From Agromyces intestinalis (GTDB lineage Bacteria; Actinomycetota; Actinomycetes; Actinomycetales; Microbacteriaceae), in the NCBI RefSeq assembly GCF_008365295.1, contig NZ_CP043505.1, positions 1,984,001-2,048,000 of the forward strand: DNA of 64,000 bases, read 5' to 3'. Under the pieces are notes generated by a model that was not told the origin of the DNA, did not search any database, and saw only the letters and a list, made by a program, of their open reading frames with translations. A program made the translations under genes and the position numbers. Positions 26,106 to 33,564 of the stretch are shown in pieces; within the stretch, counting starts at the first letter, position 1; each line of letters starts with the position of its first letter.

Positions 26106-26165
26106 CGCCGCCGCCGGCTCGAAGACATGCCGCTTCGCGGATACACCTGCTGAAAGGCTGAACAG

Positions 26166-27629
26166 ATGGCTGAGATCCGCTTCCCGCTCCCCGACGTCGG
26201 CGAGGGCCTCACCGAGGCCGAGATCGTGCAGTGGCGGGTCTCGCCCGGCGATCGCGTCGAGCTCGACCAGGTGTTCGTCGAGATCGAGACCGCGAAATCG
26301 CTGGTCGAACTGCCGAGCGCGTTCGACGGGGTGGTCGCCGAGCTGCTCGTCGACGAGGGCGCGACCGTCGAGGTCGGGACGCCGATCCTCGTGATCCAGA
26401 CGGATGCCTCGAGTGGCATGTCTTCCGCAGGCTCGGGCGGCGCTGCTGCCGCCGCGGTCGTCGCCGAGGCCGCACCCGAGCCGGCCGCCCCGGCGGTGCC
26501 GGCTCCCCCGGCCGTCGCCGAGGAGACGGGCGGCGCTGTGCTCGTCGGGCACGGCAGTTCGGGTCCCGCACGCAGTCGTCGTCGGCGGCATCCCGCGCCC
26601 GGCGGCGCACACGAGCACCTCGCGGCCGTGCCCGCGCCGCCCGCTGTGCCGCCGGCACAGGAGGCGGCAGCATCCGGTACCGCTGGGGGTGCCGCTGCCG
26701 CTGCCGCTGCCGCTGCCGGTGCCGCTGCCGCACCTGCCGCACCCGCTCCTCGCTTCGCCGAGCCGAGTGTGCCCGTGCTCGCGAAGCCCCCGATCCGCAA
26801 GCTCGCCAAAGATCTCGGCGTCGACCTGTCCCGGGTGACCGGCACCGGTCCCATCGGTGACATCACACGCGACGATGTCATCCGCGAGGCCAGCCAGGCC
26901 AGCGTGTTCCGCAACATCCAGACGCCCGACCTGCCCGCCGACCGCGAGACCCGTATTCCGGTGAAGGGCGTGCGCAAGGCCATCGCCCAGGCGATGGTGT
27001 CGAGCGCATTCTCTGCGCCGCATGTATCGGTCTTCGTCGATGTCGACGCGTCGCGCACGATGGAGTACATCAAGCGACTGAAGGCCTCGCCCGACTACGC
27101 CGGCGTCAAGGTGTCGCCGTTGCTGATCATGGCGAAGGCGATCATCTGGGCTGTCCGGCGCAACCCCACGGTGAACGCGCAGTGGACCGATGACGAGATC
27201 ATCGTGAAGCACTTCGTGAACCTCGGCATCGCCGCGGCGACGCCCCGTGGGCTCATCGTGCCGAACGTCAAGGAGGCGCAGGCGATGTCGCTGGTCGAAC
27301 TCGCGACCGCGCTCGAGCAGCTCACGCTCACCGCCCGCGAGGGCAAGACCCAGCCCGCCGAGATGCAGGGCGGCACCATCACGGTGACGAACATCGGCGT
27401 GTTCGGCATGGACACGGGTACCCCGATCCTGAACCCCGGCGAGGTGGGCATCGTCGCGCTCGGCACGATCAAGCAGAAGCCCTGGGTCGTCGACGGCGAG
27501 GTGCGCCCCCGGTTCGTGACGACCATCGGCGGCTCGTTCGACCACCGCGTCGTCGACGGCGACGTCGCCAGCCGATTCCTCGCCGACGTCGCGTCGATCA
27601 TCGAGGAGCCCGCGCTCCTGCTCGAATAA
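26166..27629 (+). CDS. 2-oxoacid dehydrogenase E2 component (dihydrolipoamide acyltransferase)
   Basis: A 487-residue acyltransferase core of the complex. Residues 1-80 are one lipoyl domain with the attachment lysine in [13 protein letters not shown]; then a long Ala/Pro linker (about 85-200); a peripheral subunit-binding domain ([22 protein letters not shown]); and the catalytic domain ending [18 protein letters not shown], with the active-site His and Asp in DHRVVDG. A single lipoyl domain is usual for branched-chain E2. The linker is partly encoded by a GCCGCT repeat at about 26691-26735, likely length-variable. No E3 gene follows, so lipoamide dehydrogenase must be encoded elsewhere. Confidence 0.94.
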   Translation: MAEIRFPLPDVGEGLTEAEIVQWRVSPGDRVELDQVFVEIETAKSLVELPSAFDGVVAELLVDEGATVEVGTPILVIQTDASSGMSSAGSGGAAAAAVVAEAAPEPAAPAVPAPPAVAEETGGAVLVGHGSSGPARSRRRRHPAPGGAHEHLAAVPAPPAVPPAQEAAASGTAGGAAAAAAAAAGAAAAPAAPAPRFAEPSVPVLAKPPIRKLAKDLGVDLSRVTGTGPIGDITRDDVIREASQASVFRNIQTPDLPADRETRIPVKGVRKAIAQAMVSSAFSAPHVSVFVDVDASRTMEYIKRLKASPDYAGVKVSPLLIMAKAIIWAVRRNPTVNAQWTDDEIIVKHFVNLGIAAATPRGLIVPNVKEAQAMSLVELATALEQLTLTAREGKTQPAEMQGGTITVTNIGVFGMDTGTPILNPGEVGIVALGTIKQKPWVVDGEVRPRFVTTIGGSFDHRVVDGDVASRFLADVASIIEEPALLLE

Positions 27630-27683
27630 CCGGTGGGCGCGCGAGCGGTGCGGGGGCCGGGGGAGTGCGGCGGGGGAGTGCGG

Positions 27684-28166
27684 TCAGAAGCGCAGCTCGT
27701 AGATGACCGACTCGCCGGTGCGGCTCGACTCGAGCATGCCGGCCGTGCTGAGCGCGCGGCGGGCCGACAGGTTGGCGACCTCGCACTCGGCGCGCGCGAC
27801 CTCGGCGCCGACCGAACGGATGAGCGCGAGCACGGCGACCACGGTGTGCGTGCCGAGTCCCTCGCCACGTGCGGCGGGCACCAGCCCGAACACAAACTCG
27901 ACGACGCGCGGGTCGTCGGTGGCGAACAGATTGACGCCGCCGATGGCGGCGCCGTCGGCGCCGCGCCGCACGAGGTAGGGGCCGAAGGGGGCGGGGTCGC
28001 CGCTCTCGCGGACGGCGCCGAGGTATTCGGCGATCAGCTCGGGCTCTTCGGTGAAGGCGTAGCCGCCCTCCCAACCGTCGGTCGGGTCGACCTCGCCGGC
28101 GAGCAGGCGCTCGGCATCGGTGACGGTGAACGGGTGCAGGGTCAGGGGGACCGTGGTGGCTTCCAC
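27684..28166 (-). CDS. GNAT-family N-acetyltransferase
   Basis: About 160 residues with a GNAT fold: acetyl-CoA-binding segment GLVPAARGEGLGTHTVVAVLAL (Q/RxxGxG/A type reads ARGEGLGT), followed by the ECEVANLSARRALSTAGM region that ends the fold, as in RimJ/RimL-like acetyltransferases. Substrate unknown. Start is uncertain: GTG 28166 has AGAAGG about eight bases upstream and gives the normal N-terminus; GTG 28175 is adjacent. A longer frame from a TTG at 28259 would add a cysteine-containing tail and overlap the Zur promoter, and I reject it. The gene converges on the E2 gene. Confidence 0.8.
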   Translation of the reverse strand: MEATTVPLTLHPFTVTDAERLLAGEVDPTDGWEGGYAFTEEPELIAEYLGAVRESGDPAPFGPYLVRRGADGAAIGGVNLFATDDPRVVEFVFGLVPAARGEGLGTHTVVAVLALIRSVGAEVARAECEVANLSARRALSTAGMLESSRTGESVIYELRF

Positions 28167-28252
28167 GTGGTTCACCTTCTCATCACCGTCGGCGACACGC
28201 CAGAGCTGTCCACATGCGGGGCAATACAACACGGGCCGGGGCGCAGATGGTT

Positions 28253-28290
28253 TTGACAATCATTATCAATAAGCCTACGTTGGAGCTATG
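28253..28290 (+). promoter_or_regulatory. znuA promoter: consensus -35, 17-bp spacer, leaderless -10
   Basis: TTGACA (28253-28258), a 17-base spacer and TACGTT (28276-28281) make a near-consensus promoter. The -10 ends six bases before ATG 28288, so the mRNA is probably leaderless. The -35 is buried in the Zur box. Confidence 0.8.
28254..28268. promoter_or_regulatory. Zur operator
   Basis: TGACAATCATTATCA matches the Zur consensus TGATAATCATTATCA at all but one base and is close to a perfect palindrome. It overlaps the -35 hexamer of znuA, so zinc-loaded Zur bound here would block RNA polymerase. The gene for the repressor is the last of the operon it would control. Confidence 0.88.
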
Positions 28291-29382
28291 GCCCCCGACT
28301 TCTCCCGTGATCCCGTACGCCGCGCCTCGCACCGAAGCGGGCGATTGCTCGCGACAACCGCGCTCGCCGGCGCCGCGGCACTCGTGCTCGCGGGCTGCGC
28401 CGGCGGCGAGGCATCCGGGGGGTCCGGCGACCGACCGCAGATCGTCGCGACCACGACGCAGGTCGCCGACTTCGCACGCGAACTGGTCGGCGATCAGGCC
28501 GAGGTGACCCAGCTGCTCGAGCCCGGGCAGAGCGCGCACTCGTTCGACCCATCGGCGGGGCAGCTGCTCGCGATCTCGCGGGCCGATGCGGTGCTCGTGA
28601 ACGGCGCCGGGCTCGAGACCTGGCTCGACGACGCGCTCGACTCGGCCGGCTTCGACGGCCCGGTCGTGGATGCCTCGCAGGGCGTCGAGCTGTTCGGCAC
28701 CGACGACCACGACCACGACGAGCACGCCGAAGACGAGCACGCCGAAGAGCCCGCCGACGAGGCATCCGATCACGACGATCACGACGATCACGATCACGAC
28801 CACGCCGACGGCAACCCCCACATCTGGACCTCGCCCGCGAACGCGACCCGCATGGTCGAGAACCTGGCCGACGGCCTCGCCGAGGTGCCGGGCATCGACG
28901 CCGACGCCGTGCGAACCGCCGAAGCCGGTTACACGGCCCGCCTCGCCGACCTCGACGCATGGATCCGCGAGAACGTCGAGCAGGTGCCCGTCGAGCAGCG
29001 TCTCCTCGTGACCAACCACGACGCGTTCACCTACTTCCTGCACGAGTACGACATCACGTTGGTCGGCAGCGTCATCCCGAGCTTCGACGACAACGCCGAG
29101 CCGAGCGCGGCCGAGATCGACGATCTCGTCGAGAAGATCCGCGCGACGGGCGTGCAGGCGGTGTTCGCCGAGCAGGCGATCTCGCCGAAGACCGCCGCAA
29201 CCATCGCCCGCGAGGCGGGCGTGACGGTGTACTCGGGCGACGACGCCCTCTACGGCGACGCGCTCGGCGCGGCCGGCACCGAGGGAGCGACCTACCTCGG
29301 GTCGACGGTGCACAACGTGCGGCTGATGCTCGAGTCGTGGGGCGTCGAGGCTTCCGAGCCGCCCGCGTCCCTGCGAGGATGA
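28288..29382 (+). CDS. znuA: Zinc ABC transporter substrate-binding lipoprotein
   Basis: A 364-residue cluster-9 metal-binding protein anchored by a lipobox (LAGC, Cys near residue 34). The His/Asp/Glu-rich loop (about residues 132-172, HDHDEHAEDEH then HDDHDDHDHDH) is the zinc-specific insertion of ZnuA proteins. Metal ligands are expected at His in AHSFDPS, His in NPHIWTSP, His in TNHDAFTYF and Asp/Glu in the C-terminal SGDDALYGDALG segment. It captures Zn outside the membrane and delivers it to the ZnuB permeases. First gene of a Zur-regulated operon; leaderless ATG start. Confidence 0.94.
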   Translation: MAPDFSRDPVRRASHRSGRLLATTALAGAAALVLAGCAGGEASGGSGDRPQIVATTTQVADFARELVGDQAEVTQLLEPGQSAHSFDPSAGQLLAISRADAVLVNGAGLETWLDDALDSAGFDGPVVDASQGVELFGTDDHDHDEHAEDEHAEEPADEASDHDDHDDHDHDHADGNPHIWTSPANATRMVENLADGLAEVPGIDADAVRTAEAGYTARLADLDAWIRENVEQVPVEQRLLVTNHDAFTYFLHEYDITLVGSVIPSFDDNAEPSAAEIDDLVEKIRATGVQAVFAEQAISPKTAATIAREAGVTVYSGDDALYGDALGAAGTEGATYLGSTVHNVRLMLESWGVEASEPPASLRG

Positions 29383-29386
29383 CGCT

Positions 29387-30244
29387 GTGAGCGACGCAGC
29401 GGGGGAGCAGAGCGGACGGATGTCGCAGCCCGTGCTCGAACTCCGCGATGCCGCCTTCACGCATCCCAGCGGGTCGGGCGTGCACGGACTGTCGTTCTCG
29501 ATCGCGCCGGGCGAGGCCGTGGCGCTGATCGGGCCGAACGGCGCCGGCAAATCGACGCTGCTGCAGGGCCTGCTCGGCCTCGTGCCGCGCACGGCGGGCA
29601 CGGTGCGGTTCGCGGGCTCCGAGGCATCCGATCGCAGCCGGCCCGGCCGAGGCGAGCTGGGCTTCCTGCCGCAGACCGCGCAGTTCGACCCCGACTTCCC
29701 GATCTCGCTCGAACAGGTCGTGATGCAGGGGCGCTACCGCCGGCTCGGCTGGCTGCGCTGGCCCGGCCGCGCCGACCGCGCCGCGGTGCGCGCCGCCCTC
29801 GACGCCGTCGGCCTCGCCGACCTCGCGAAACGCCAGTTCGGCGAGCTCTCGGGCGGGCAGCGTCAGCGCGGACTGCTGGCGCGCGCGCTGGCATCCGACC
29901 CGGCCCTGCTGCTGCTCGACGAACCCTTCAACGGGCTCGATCAGCCCAACCGCGATGCGCTCATCGAGACGCTGCGCGCCCTGAAGGCACGCGGGGTCGC
30001 GGTGCTCGTGTCGACGCACGACCTCGAGCTCGCGCGCGAGGTGTGCGACCGAGTGCTGCTCGTGAACGGCGACCAGCGCGCGTTCGGCACCGTCGACGAC
30101 GTGCTCACGCTCGGCAACGTGCAGGACTGCTTCGAGGGCGTCGAGGTCGAGCTCGACGAGCACACACTCGTGGTGCCGGGCCACGAAGGGCACGACGGCC
30201 ACGCGGCGCACGACGGCCACGCGGCGCACGAGGTGTCGCGCTGA
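29387..30244 (+). CDS. znuC: Zinc ABC transporter ATPase
   Basis: A 285-residue ATPase powering zinc import. Walker [11 protein letters not shown]-loop in [14 protein letters not shown], signature LSGGQRQR, Walker [13 protein letters not shown] and switch His in VSTHDLELA are all intact. The C-terminal tail is His-rich ([17 protein letters not shown]), perhaps a zinc-binding extension. GTG start follows GAGG; the gap to znuA is four bases. Tail and operon position support zinc rather than manganese. Confidence 0.94.
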   Translation: MSDAAGEQSGRMSQPVLELRDAAFTHPSGSGVHGLSFSIAPGEAVALIGPNGAGKSTLLQGLLGLVPRTAGTVRFAGSEASDRSRPGRGELGFLPQTAQFDPDFPISLEQVVMQGRYRRLGWLRWPGRADRAAVRAALDAVGLADLAKRQFGELSGGQRQRGLLARALASDPALLLLDEPFNGLDQPNRDALIETLRALKARGVAVLVSTHDLELAREVCDRVLLVNGDQRAFGTVDDVLTLGNVQDCFEGVEVELDEHTLVVPGHEGHDGHAAHDGHAAHEVSR

Positions 30245-30266
30245 CGGCCGTGGGGGAGGGGCGGCC

Positions 30267-31223
30267 GTGAGCCTCGTCGATGCGCTGTTCGGCGCGTTCG
30301 CCCTGCCGTTCATGGCGCGCGCCCTCGTCGTGCTGCTGGTGCTCGCCGTGGTCGCGGGCACGGTGGGCGTGCTCGTGAACCTGCGCGGGCTCGAGTTCAT
30401 CAGCGACGGGCTCACGCACGCGGTGTTCCCCGGGCTCGCGATCGGCCTCGCGGTAGGCGGCACGGCGGGGCTGCTGCCGGGCGCGGCGATCGCGGCACTC
30501 GCCGCGGCCGTGGTGCTCACCTGGCTCGCGCGCGCCGGCATCGCCTCGGATGCCGCGATCGCGATCGTGCTGACGGCCACGTTCGGCGTCGGCGTGCTCG
30601 TCGTGTCGCGCAGCGACGACTACGCGGGCGAGCTCGAGGCGCTGCTGTTCGGCCGCGTGCTGACGATTCCGCCCGACCAGGTCGTGCCGCTCGTCGTGGT
30701 GTGCGCGATCGCCCTCGTCGCCGTGGGGGCAACGCTCAAGCAGCAGGTGTTCCGGGCGTTCGACGCGCGGGGGAGTCGCGCGGCAGGCGACCCCGGGCTC
30801 GTGCTCGATCTCGTGCTGAACGCCGCGATCGCACTCGTCGTCGTGGCCGCCGCGGCCACCGTCGGGTCGCTGCTGGTGCTCGCGCTGCTCATCGTGCCGG
30901 GCGCGTCCGCGCGCCTCATGACACGTCGGCTGTGGCTGCTGTTCCCCCTCGCCGCGGGCTTCGCGGCGCTGGCCTCGTGGCTCGGCCTCGCGACGGGCTT
31001 CGTGGTGTCGGTCGGGGCCGGCGCGGACCTCCCCAGTGGCGCGACCGTCGTCGCCGTCTTCGTCGCCCTCTACGGGCTGCTGCTCGTCGTCGTCGCCCTG
31101 TTCTCGAGGGCCCGCGCCGGGGCGGCGCCGTCGCTCGATCAGGAAGATCGGGGCGACACGCCGGCACGTGCGCCCGTCGGTCGGCGTGTCGCGGAATTCT
31201 TCCTGAACGGCGGCCGGGGATGA
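30267..31223 (+). CDS. znuB: Zinc ABC transporter permease, first copy, with repeat-derived C-terminus
   Basis: A 318-residue ABC-3 family permease with about eight spans. Family blocks include [20 protein letters not shown] near the start and [19 protein letters not shown] in the middle. The last 28 residues are hydrophilic and are encoded by the palindromic repeat at 31139-31206, which is read in frame through the stop. That tail is unlikely to be conserved. It overlaps the next permease by four bases (ATGA), and the two probably form a heterodimer. Confidence 0.92.
   Translation: MSLVDALFGAFALPFMARALVVLLVLAVVAGTVGVLVNLRGLEFISDGLTHAVFPGLAIGLAVGGTAGLLPGAAIAALAAAVVLTWLARAGIASDAAIAIVLTATFGVGVLVVSRSDDYAGELEALLFGRVLTIPPDQVVPLVVVCAIALVAVGATLKQQVFRAFDARGSRAAGDPGLVLDLVLNAAIALVVVAAAATVGSLLVLALLIVPGASARLMTRRLWLLFPLAAGFAALASWLGLATGFVVSVGAGADLPSGATVVAVFVALYGLLLVVVALFSRARAGAAPSLDQEDRGDTPARAPVGRRVAEFFLNGGRG
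31139..31206. repeat. Palindromic dispersed element, copy C (inside znuB 3' end)
   Basis: Outer arms TCAGGAAGA (31139-31147) and TCTTCCTGA (31198-31206) are perfect inverted repeats; inner arms CGACACGCCG (31154-31163) and CGGCGTGTCG (31182-31191) are perfect too. This is the best-preserved of three copies. It lies within a coding sequence near its end and encodes part of the permease tail. Confidence 0.8.
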
Positions 31224-32065
31224 GCGCGGGGTACTTCGAGCTCGCGCTGCTCGCGGCGACGGTGATCGGCGGCGGCAGCGGATTCGTCGGCGCCCTCGTC
31301 GTGCTGCGCCGCCGCACGTTCTTCGCGCAGGCGCTCACGCACGCGACGTACCCGGGCGCGGTGGTCGCAGCCGCGATCGGCGCCAGCGTGCCGCTGGGCG
31401 CGGCCGTGGCATCCGTCGCCATCGTCGCGATCATGCAGCTCGTCGCGCGAACCCGCCGCCAGGGCTCGCAAGTGGCCGCCGGCATCGTGCTCACCGGCGG
31501 ATTCGCGGCGGGCGCGCTGCTGCAGGCCGCGATCCCGGGCATCCCGGTGCGGGCCGAGTCGCTGCTCGTCGGCTCGATCCTGACGGTCACGACCGCGGAC
31601 ATCGTGCTCGCGGCATCCGTCTTCGCCGTCGCGATCGGCGCGGTCACCGCCTTCGGCAAGGAGCTCGCGTTCTCGACGTTCGACCCCGCCGGGTACCGGG
31701 CGGCGGGTTACCGAGCGTGGCCCGTCGAACTGCTCGTGCTGGCGCTCACCGCCGCGACGGTCGTGACCGCGCTGCCCGCCGTCGGGGCGATCCTCGCGAT
31801 CGCGCTCATCGCGGCGCCCGCGGCGGCCGCCCGCCTCGTGCTCGGCTCGTTCCGCGGCATCCTCGTCGCATCGGCGGCGATCGGCGCGGCGTCCGGCATC
31901 CTCGGCGTGCTCGCCTCGCGTGCGTTCGCGGTCGCCGCGGGGCCGGCGATCGTGCTCGCGGCCACCGCCTTCTTCCTCATCGCCCTCATCGCCCGACGGG
32001 TGAGGCGGCTACCGTGGAGACGGGACATTCCCGTCGAGACCGCGGAGGAGGCGAGACTCGCATGA
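31220..32065 (+). CDS. Zinc ABC transporter permease, second copy
   Basis: A 281-residue ABC-3 permease, homologous to but clearly different from the preceding one. Visible blocks: [44 protein letters not shown] and [14 protein letters not shown]. About eight spans. Two distinct permeases after one ATPase resembles TroCD/MtsBC-like systems, and heterodimers occur in actinobacterial zinc systems. ATG 31220 overlaps the first permease stop; its own stop overlaps zur. Confidence 0.92.
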   Translation: MSAGYFELALLAATVIGGGSGFVGALVVLRRRTFFAQALTHATYPGAVVAAAIGASVPLGAAVASVAIVAIMQLVARTRRQGSQVAAGIVLTGGFAAGALLQAAIPGIPVRAESLLVGSILTVTTADIVLAASVFAVAIGAVTAFGKELAFSTFDPAGYRAAGYRAWPVELLVLALTAATVVTALPAVGAILAIALIAAPAAAARLVLGSFRGILVASAAIGAASGILGVLASRAFAVAAGPAIVLAATAFFLIALIARRVRRLPWRRDIPVETAEEARLA

Positions 32066-32460
32066 AGCGCAACACCTGGCAGCGCGAGGCCGTCCGCGAG
32101 GCGCTCGACCGCACCGACGGATTCATCAGCGCGCAGGCGCTGCACTCGGCCCTGCACGCGAGCGGGTCGCCCATCGGGCTGGCGACGGTCTACCGCGCGC
32201 TCGGCGACCTGGCCTCGGCGGGCGAGGCCGACTCGCTGCAGTCGCCCGAGGGCGAGGCGATCTACCGCGCGTGCTCGACGACCGGCCACCACCACCACCT
32301 GATCTGCCGCAACTGCGGGCTCACGGTCGAGATCGCGGCCGACGAGGTCGAGGCGTGGGCCAAGCGCGTCGCGGGCGAGCACGGTTTCACGCGGGCGGCG
32401 CACGTCGTCGACGTGTTCGGGCTGTGCGCGGCCTGCTCGGCCGAGATCGACGGGCAGTGA
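32062..32460 (+). CDS. zur: Fur-family zinc uptake regulator
   Basis: A 132-residue Fur-family repressor: winged helix in residues about 1-75 (RALDRTDGFISAQALHSAL; SPIGLATVYRALGDLA), then the metal-sensing dimer domain with HHHHLICRNCG and GLCAACSAEIDG, two CxxC pairs that hold structural zinc. Its position at the end of the znu operon, and the Zur box at the operon promoter, make it Zur rather than Fur or Mur. ATGA overlap with the second permease, so Zur limits its own synthesis. Confidence 0.93.
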   Translation: MKRNTWQREAVREALDRTDGFISAQALHSALHASGSPIGLATVYRALGDLASAGEADSLQSPEGEAIYRACSTTGHHHHLICRNCGLTVEIAADEVEAWAKRVAGEHGFTRAAHVVDVFGLCAACSAEIDGQ

Positions 32461-32547
32461 TCGGATGCCTCGCTGCTGGTGAGGTCGGCGATCGGATGCT
32501 TCGGCTCGCGTGAACCGCCCGATTCGGGCTCCCAACGGTCGGCCTGA

Positions 32548-32553
32548 TAGACT
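32548..32553 (+). promoter_or_regulatory. -10 element for the L28-L33-S14 operon
   Basis: TAGACT fits the -10 pattern 135 bases before rpmB and would place the start of RNA near 32560. I see no good -35 and no Zur box (TGA-6-10-TCA type) between zur and rpmB. Confidence 0.45.
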
Positions 32554-32563
32554 CGACGTTTGG

Positions 32564-32670
32564 CTGGGCACTTCCACTGCCCAGACCGTGGACGAATCCC
32601 CTGTATCTCACCGGGCAACCGGAGGGGATCGCCTGCAGACAAGAGACCTTGGGAGGGGCATCCGCCCCTC
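32564..32670 (+). promoter_or_regulatory. Structured 5' leader of rpmB with three hairpins
   Basis: Three stems fill the leader: CTGGGCA (32564-32570) with TGCCCAG (32578-32584); ATCCCCT (32596-32602) with AGGGGAT (32623-32629), inside which CCGG-GCAA-CCGG (32611-32622) forms a short stem with a GNRA tetraloop; and GAGGGGC (32653-32659) with GCCCCTC (32664-32670), directly before GGAGG and the ATG at 32688. A nested stem with a GNRA loop points to a protein-binding or regulatory RNA, for example a ribosomal-protein autoregulatory leader. I do not match it to a known family from memory. Confidence 0.6.
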
Positions 32671-32687
32671 GGTATTGGAGGAAACCA

Positions 32688-32924
32688 ATGGCAGCAGTGT
32701 GCCAGGTGACCGGCGCCGTTCCCGGCTTCGGTCACAACATCTCGCACTCGCACCGGCGCACGAAGCGTCGCTTCGACCCGAACATCCAGAAGAAGACGTA
32801 CTACGTTCCGTCGCTTCGCCGTAACGTCACGCTGACCCTGTCGGCGAAGGGCATCAAGGTCATCGATGCCCGTGGCATCGAAGCCGTCGTGAAGGACCTC
32901 AAGGCTCGTGGGGTGAAGCTCTAA
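32688..32924 (+). CDS. rpmB: 50S ribosomal protein L28, zinc-independent type
   Basis: A 78-residue L28. It begins [17 protein letters not shown] and carries the [21 protein letters not shown] block typical of actinobacterial L28. There is only one Cys; the CxxC pairs of the zinc-binding form are absent, so this is the C-minus paralogue. GGAGG seven bases upstream of ATG. Together with L33 and S14 it matches the mycobacterial alternative ribosomal protein cluster known to be induced under zinc starvation. It lies 227 bases after zur, which supports such a role, although a Zur box is not visible. Confidence 0.93.
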   Translation: MAAVCQVTGAVPGFGHNISHSHRRTKRRFDPNIQKKTYYVPSLRRNVTLTLSAKGIKVIDARGIEAVVKDLKARGVKL

Positions 32925-33091
32925 TGGCGAAGCAGCAGGACATCCGTCCCATCATCAAGCTCCGTTCGACGGCCGGCACCGGGTACACGTACGTGACCCG
33001 CAAGAACCGTCGCAACACCCCCGACCGCCTCGTGCTGAAGAAGTACGACCCGGTGGTCCGCAAGCACGTCGACTTCCGAGAGGAGCGCTAA
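32924..33091 (+). CDS. rpmG: 50S ribosomal protein L33, zinc-independent type
   Basis: A 55-residue L33 that is too short for easy detection. It has the family core [21 protein letters not shown], but no Cys at all, whereas the zinc-binding form has two CxxC pairs. Its ATG shares one base with the L28 stop (TAATG), so the two are co-translated. Confidence 0.92.
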   Translation: MAKQQDIRPIIKLRSTAGTGYTYVTRKNRRNTPDRLVLKKYDPVVRKHVDFREER

Positions 33092-33093
33092 GC

Positions 33094-33399
33094 ATGGCCA
33101 AGAAGAGCAAGATCGCGCGCAACGACCAGCGCAAGGTGGTCGTCGACCGCTACGCGGCCAAGCGCCTCGAGTTGAAGAAGGCGCTCGTCGACCCGAACGG
33201 CACCGACGAGAGCCGCGAGGCCGCTCGCGTGGGTCTCCAGAAGCTGCCCCGCAACGCCTCGCCGGTGCGCGTCCGTTCGCGTGACGCCATCGACGGCCGC
33301 CCCCGCGGCGTGCTCACGAAGTTCGGCGTCTCGCGCGTTCGCTTCCGTGAGATGGCGCACCGCGGCGAACTGCCCGGCATCACCAAGTCGAGCTGGTAA
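33094..33399 (+). CDS. rpsN: 30S ribosomal protein S14, long zinc-independent type
   Basis: A 101-residue S14. The long form without CxxC motifs, unlike the 61-residue zinc ribbon form usually found in the spc operon. Conserved blocks: [23 protein letters not shown] and [25 protein letters not shown] at the end. RpsN, L33 and L28 in a row, all zinc-free, are the standard set that replaces zinc-bearing copies when zinc is scarce. Two bases separate it from rpmG; a strong terminator follows. Confidence 0.93.
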   Translation: MAKKSKIARNDQRKVVVDRYAAKRLELKKALVDPNGTDESREAARVGLQKLPRNASPVRVRSRDAIDGRPRGVLTKFGVSRVRFREMAHRGELPGITKSSW

Positions 33400-33424
33400 C
33401 CCGCTCGCGCACAGCACGTCCAGG

Positions 33425-33455
33425 AGGGCGTCGGCTTCGGCCGGCGCCCTTCTTC
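33425..33455 (+). terminator. Rho-independent terminator after rpsN
   Basis: An 11-bp stem (AGGGCGTCGGC, 33425-33435; GCCGGCGCCCT, 33440-33450) with a TTCG tetraloop and one T-G wobble, followed by TCTTC. Located 25 bases after the rpsN stop. Confidence 0.85.
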
Positions 33456-33490
33456 GCATCCCTGAGGAACCCTCAAGGCGGCGGAAACCC

Positions 33491-33520
33491 TTGTCCCATG
33501 CGAGACGGTCGTAGTAGACA
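33491..33520 (+). promoter_or_regulatory. Candidate promoter for the arginine deiminase operon
   Basis: TTGTCC (33491-33496), 18-base spacer, TAGACA (33515-33520); 45 bases before the antiporter start. A small palindrome (TGAGG-AAC-CCTCA) lies just upstream, possibly an operator. Confidence 0.45.
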
Positions 33521-33564
33521 CGTGGCGGGGCGTCGCGCAGCCCGCGCGCGGGGAGGGGACGACT

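Noticed and set aside
24819..27545. A 908-codon minus-strand frame across the E1 and E2 genes
   Set aside because: Antisense shadow of three well-conserved genes.
28166..28259. A longer N-terminus for the acetyltransferase from TTG 28259
   Set aside because: It would overlap the Zur box and -35 of znuA, relies on a rare start codon and adds a segment not typical of the family.
32560..32687. Cobalamin or other known riboswitch in the rpmB leader
   Set aside because: The conserved cores of riboswitches I know, such as the B12 box, are not present; the downstream genes are ribosomal.
32461..32687. A Zur box directly before rpmB
   Set aside because: No TGA-N-ATT/AAT-type palindrome is visible in the interval on either strand.
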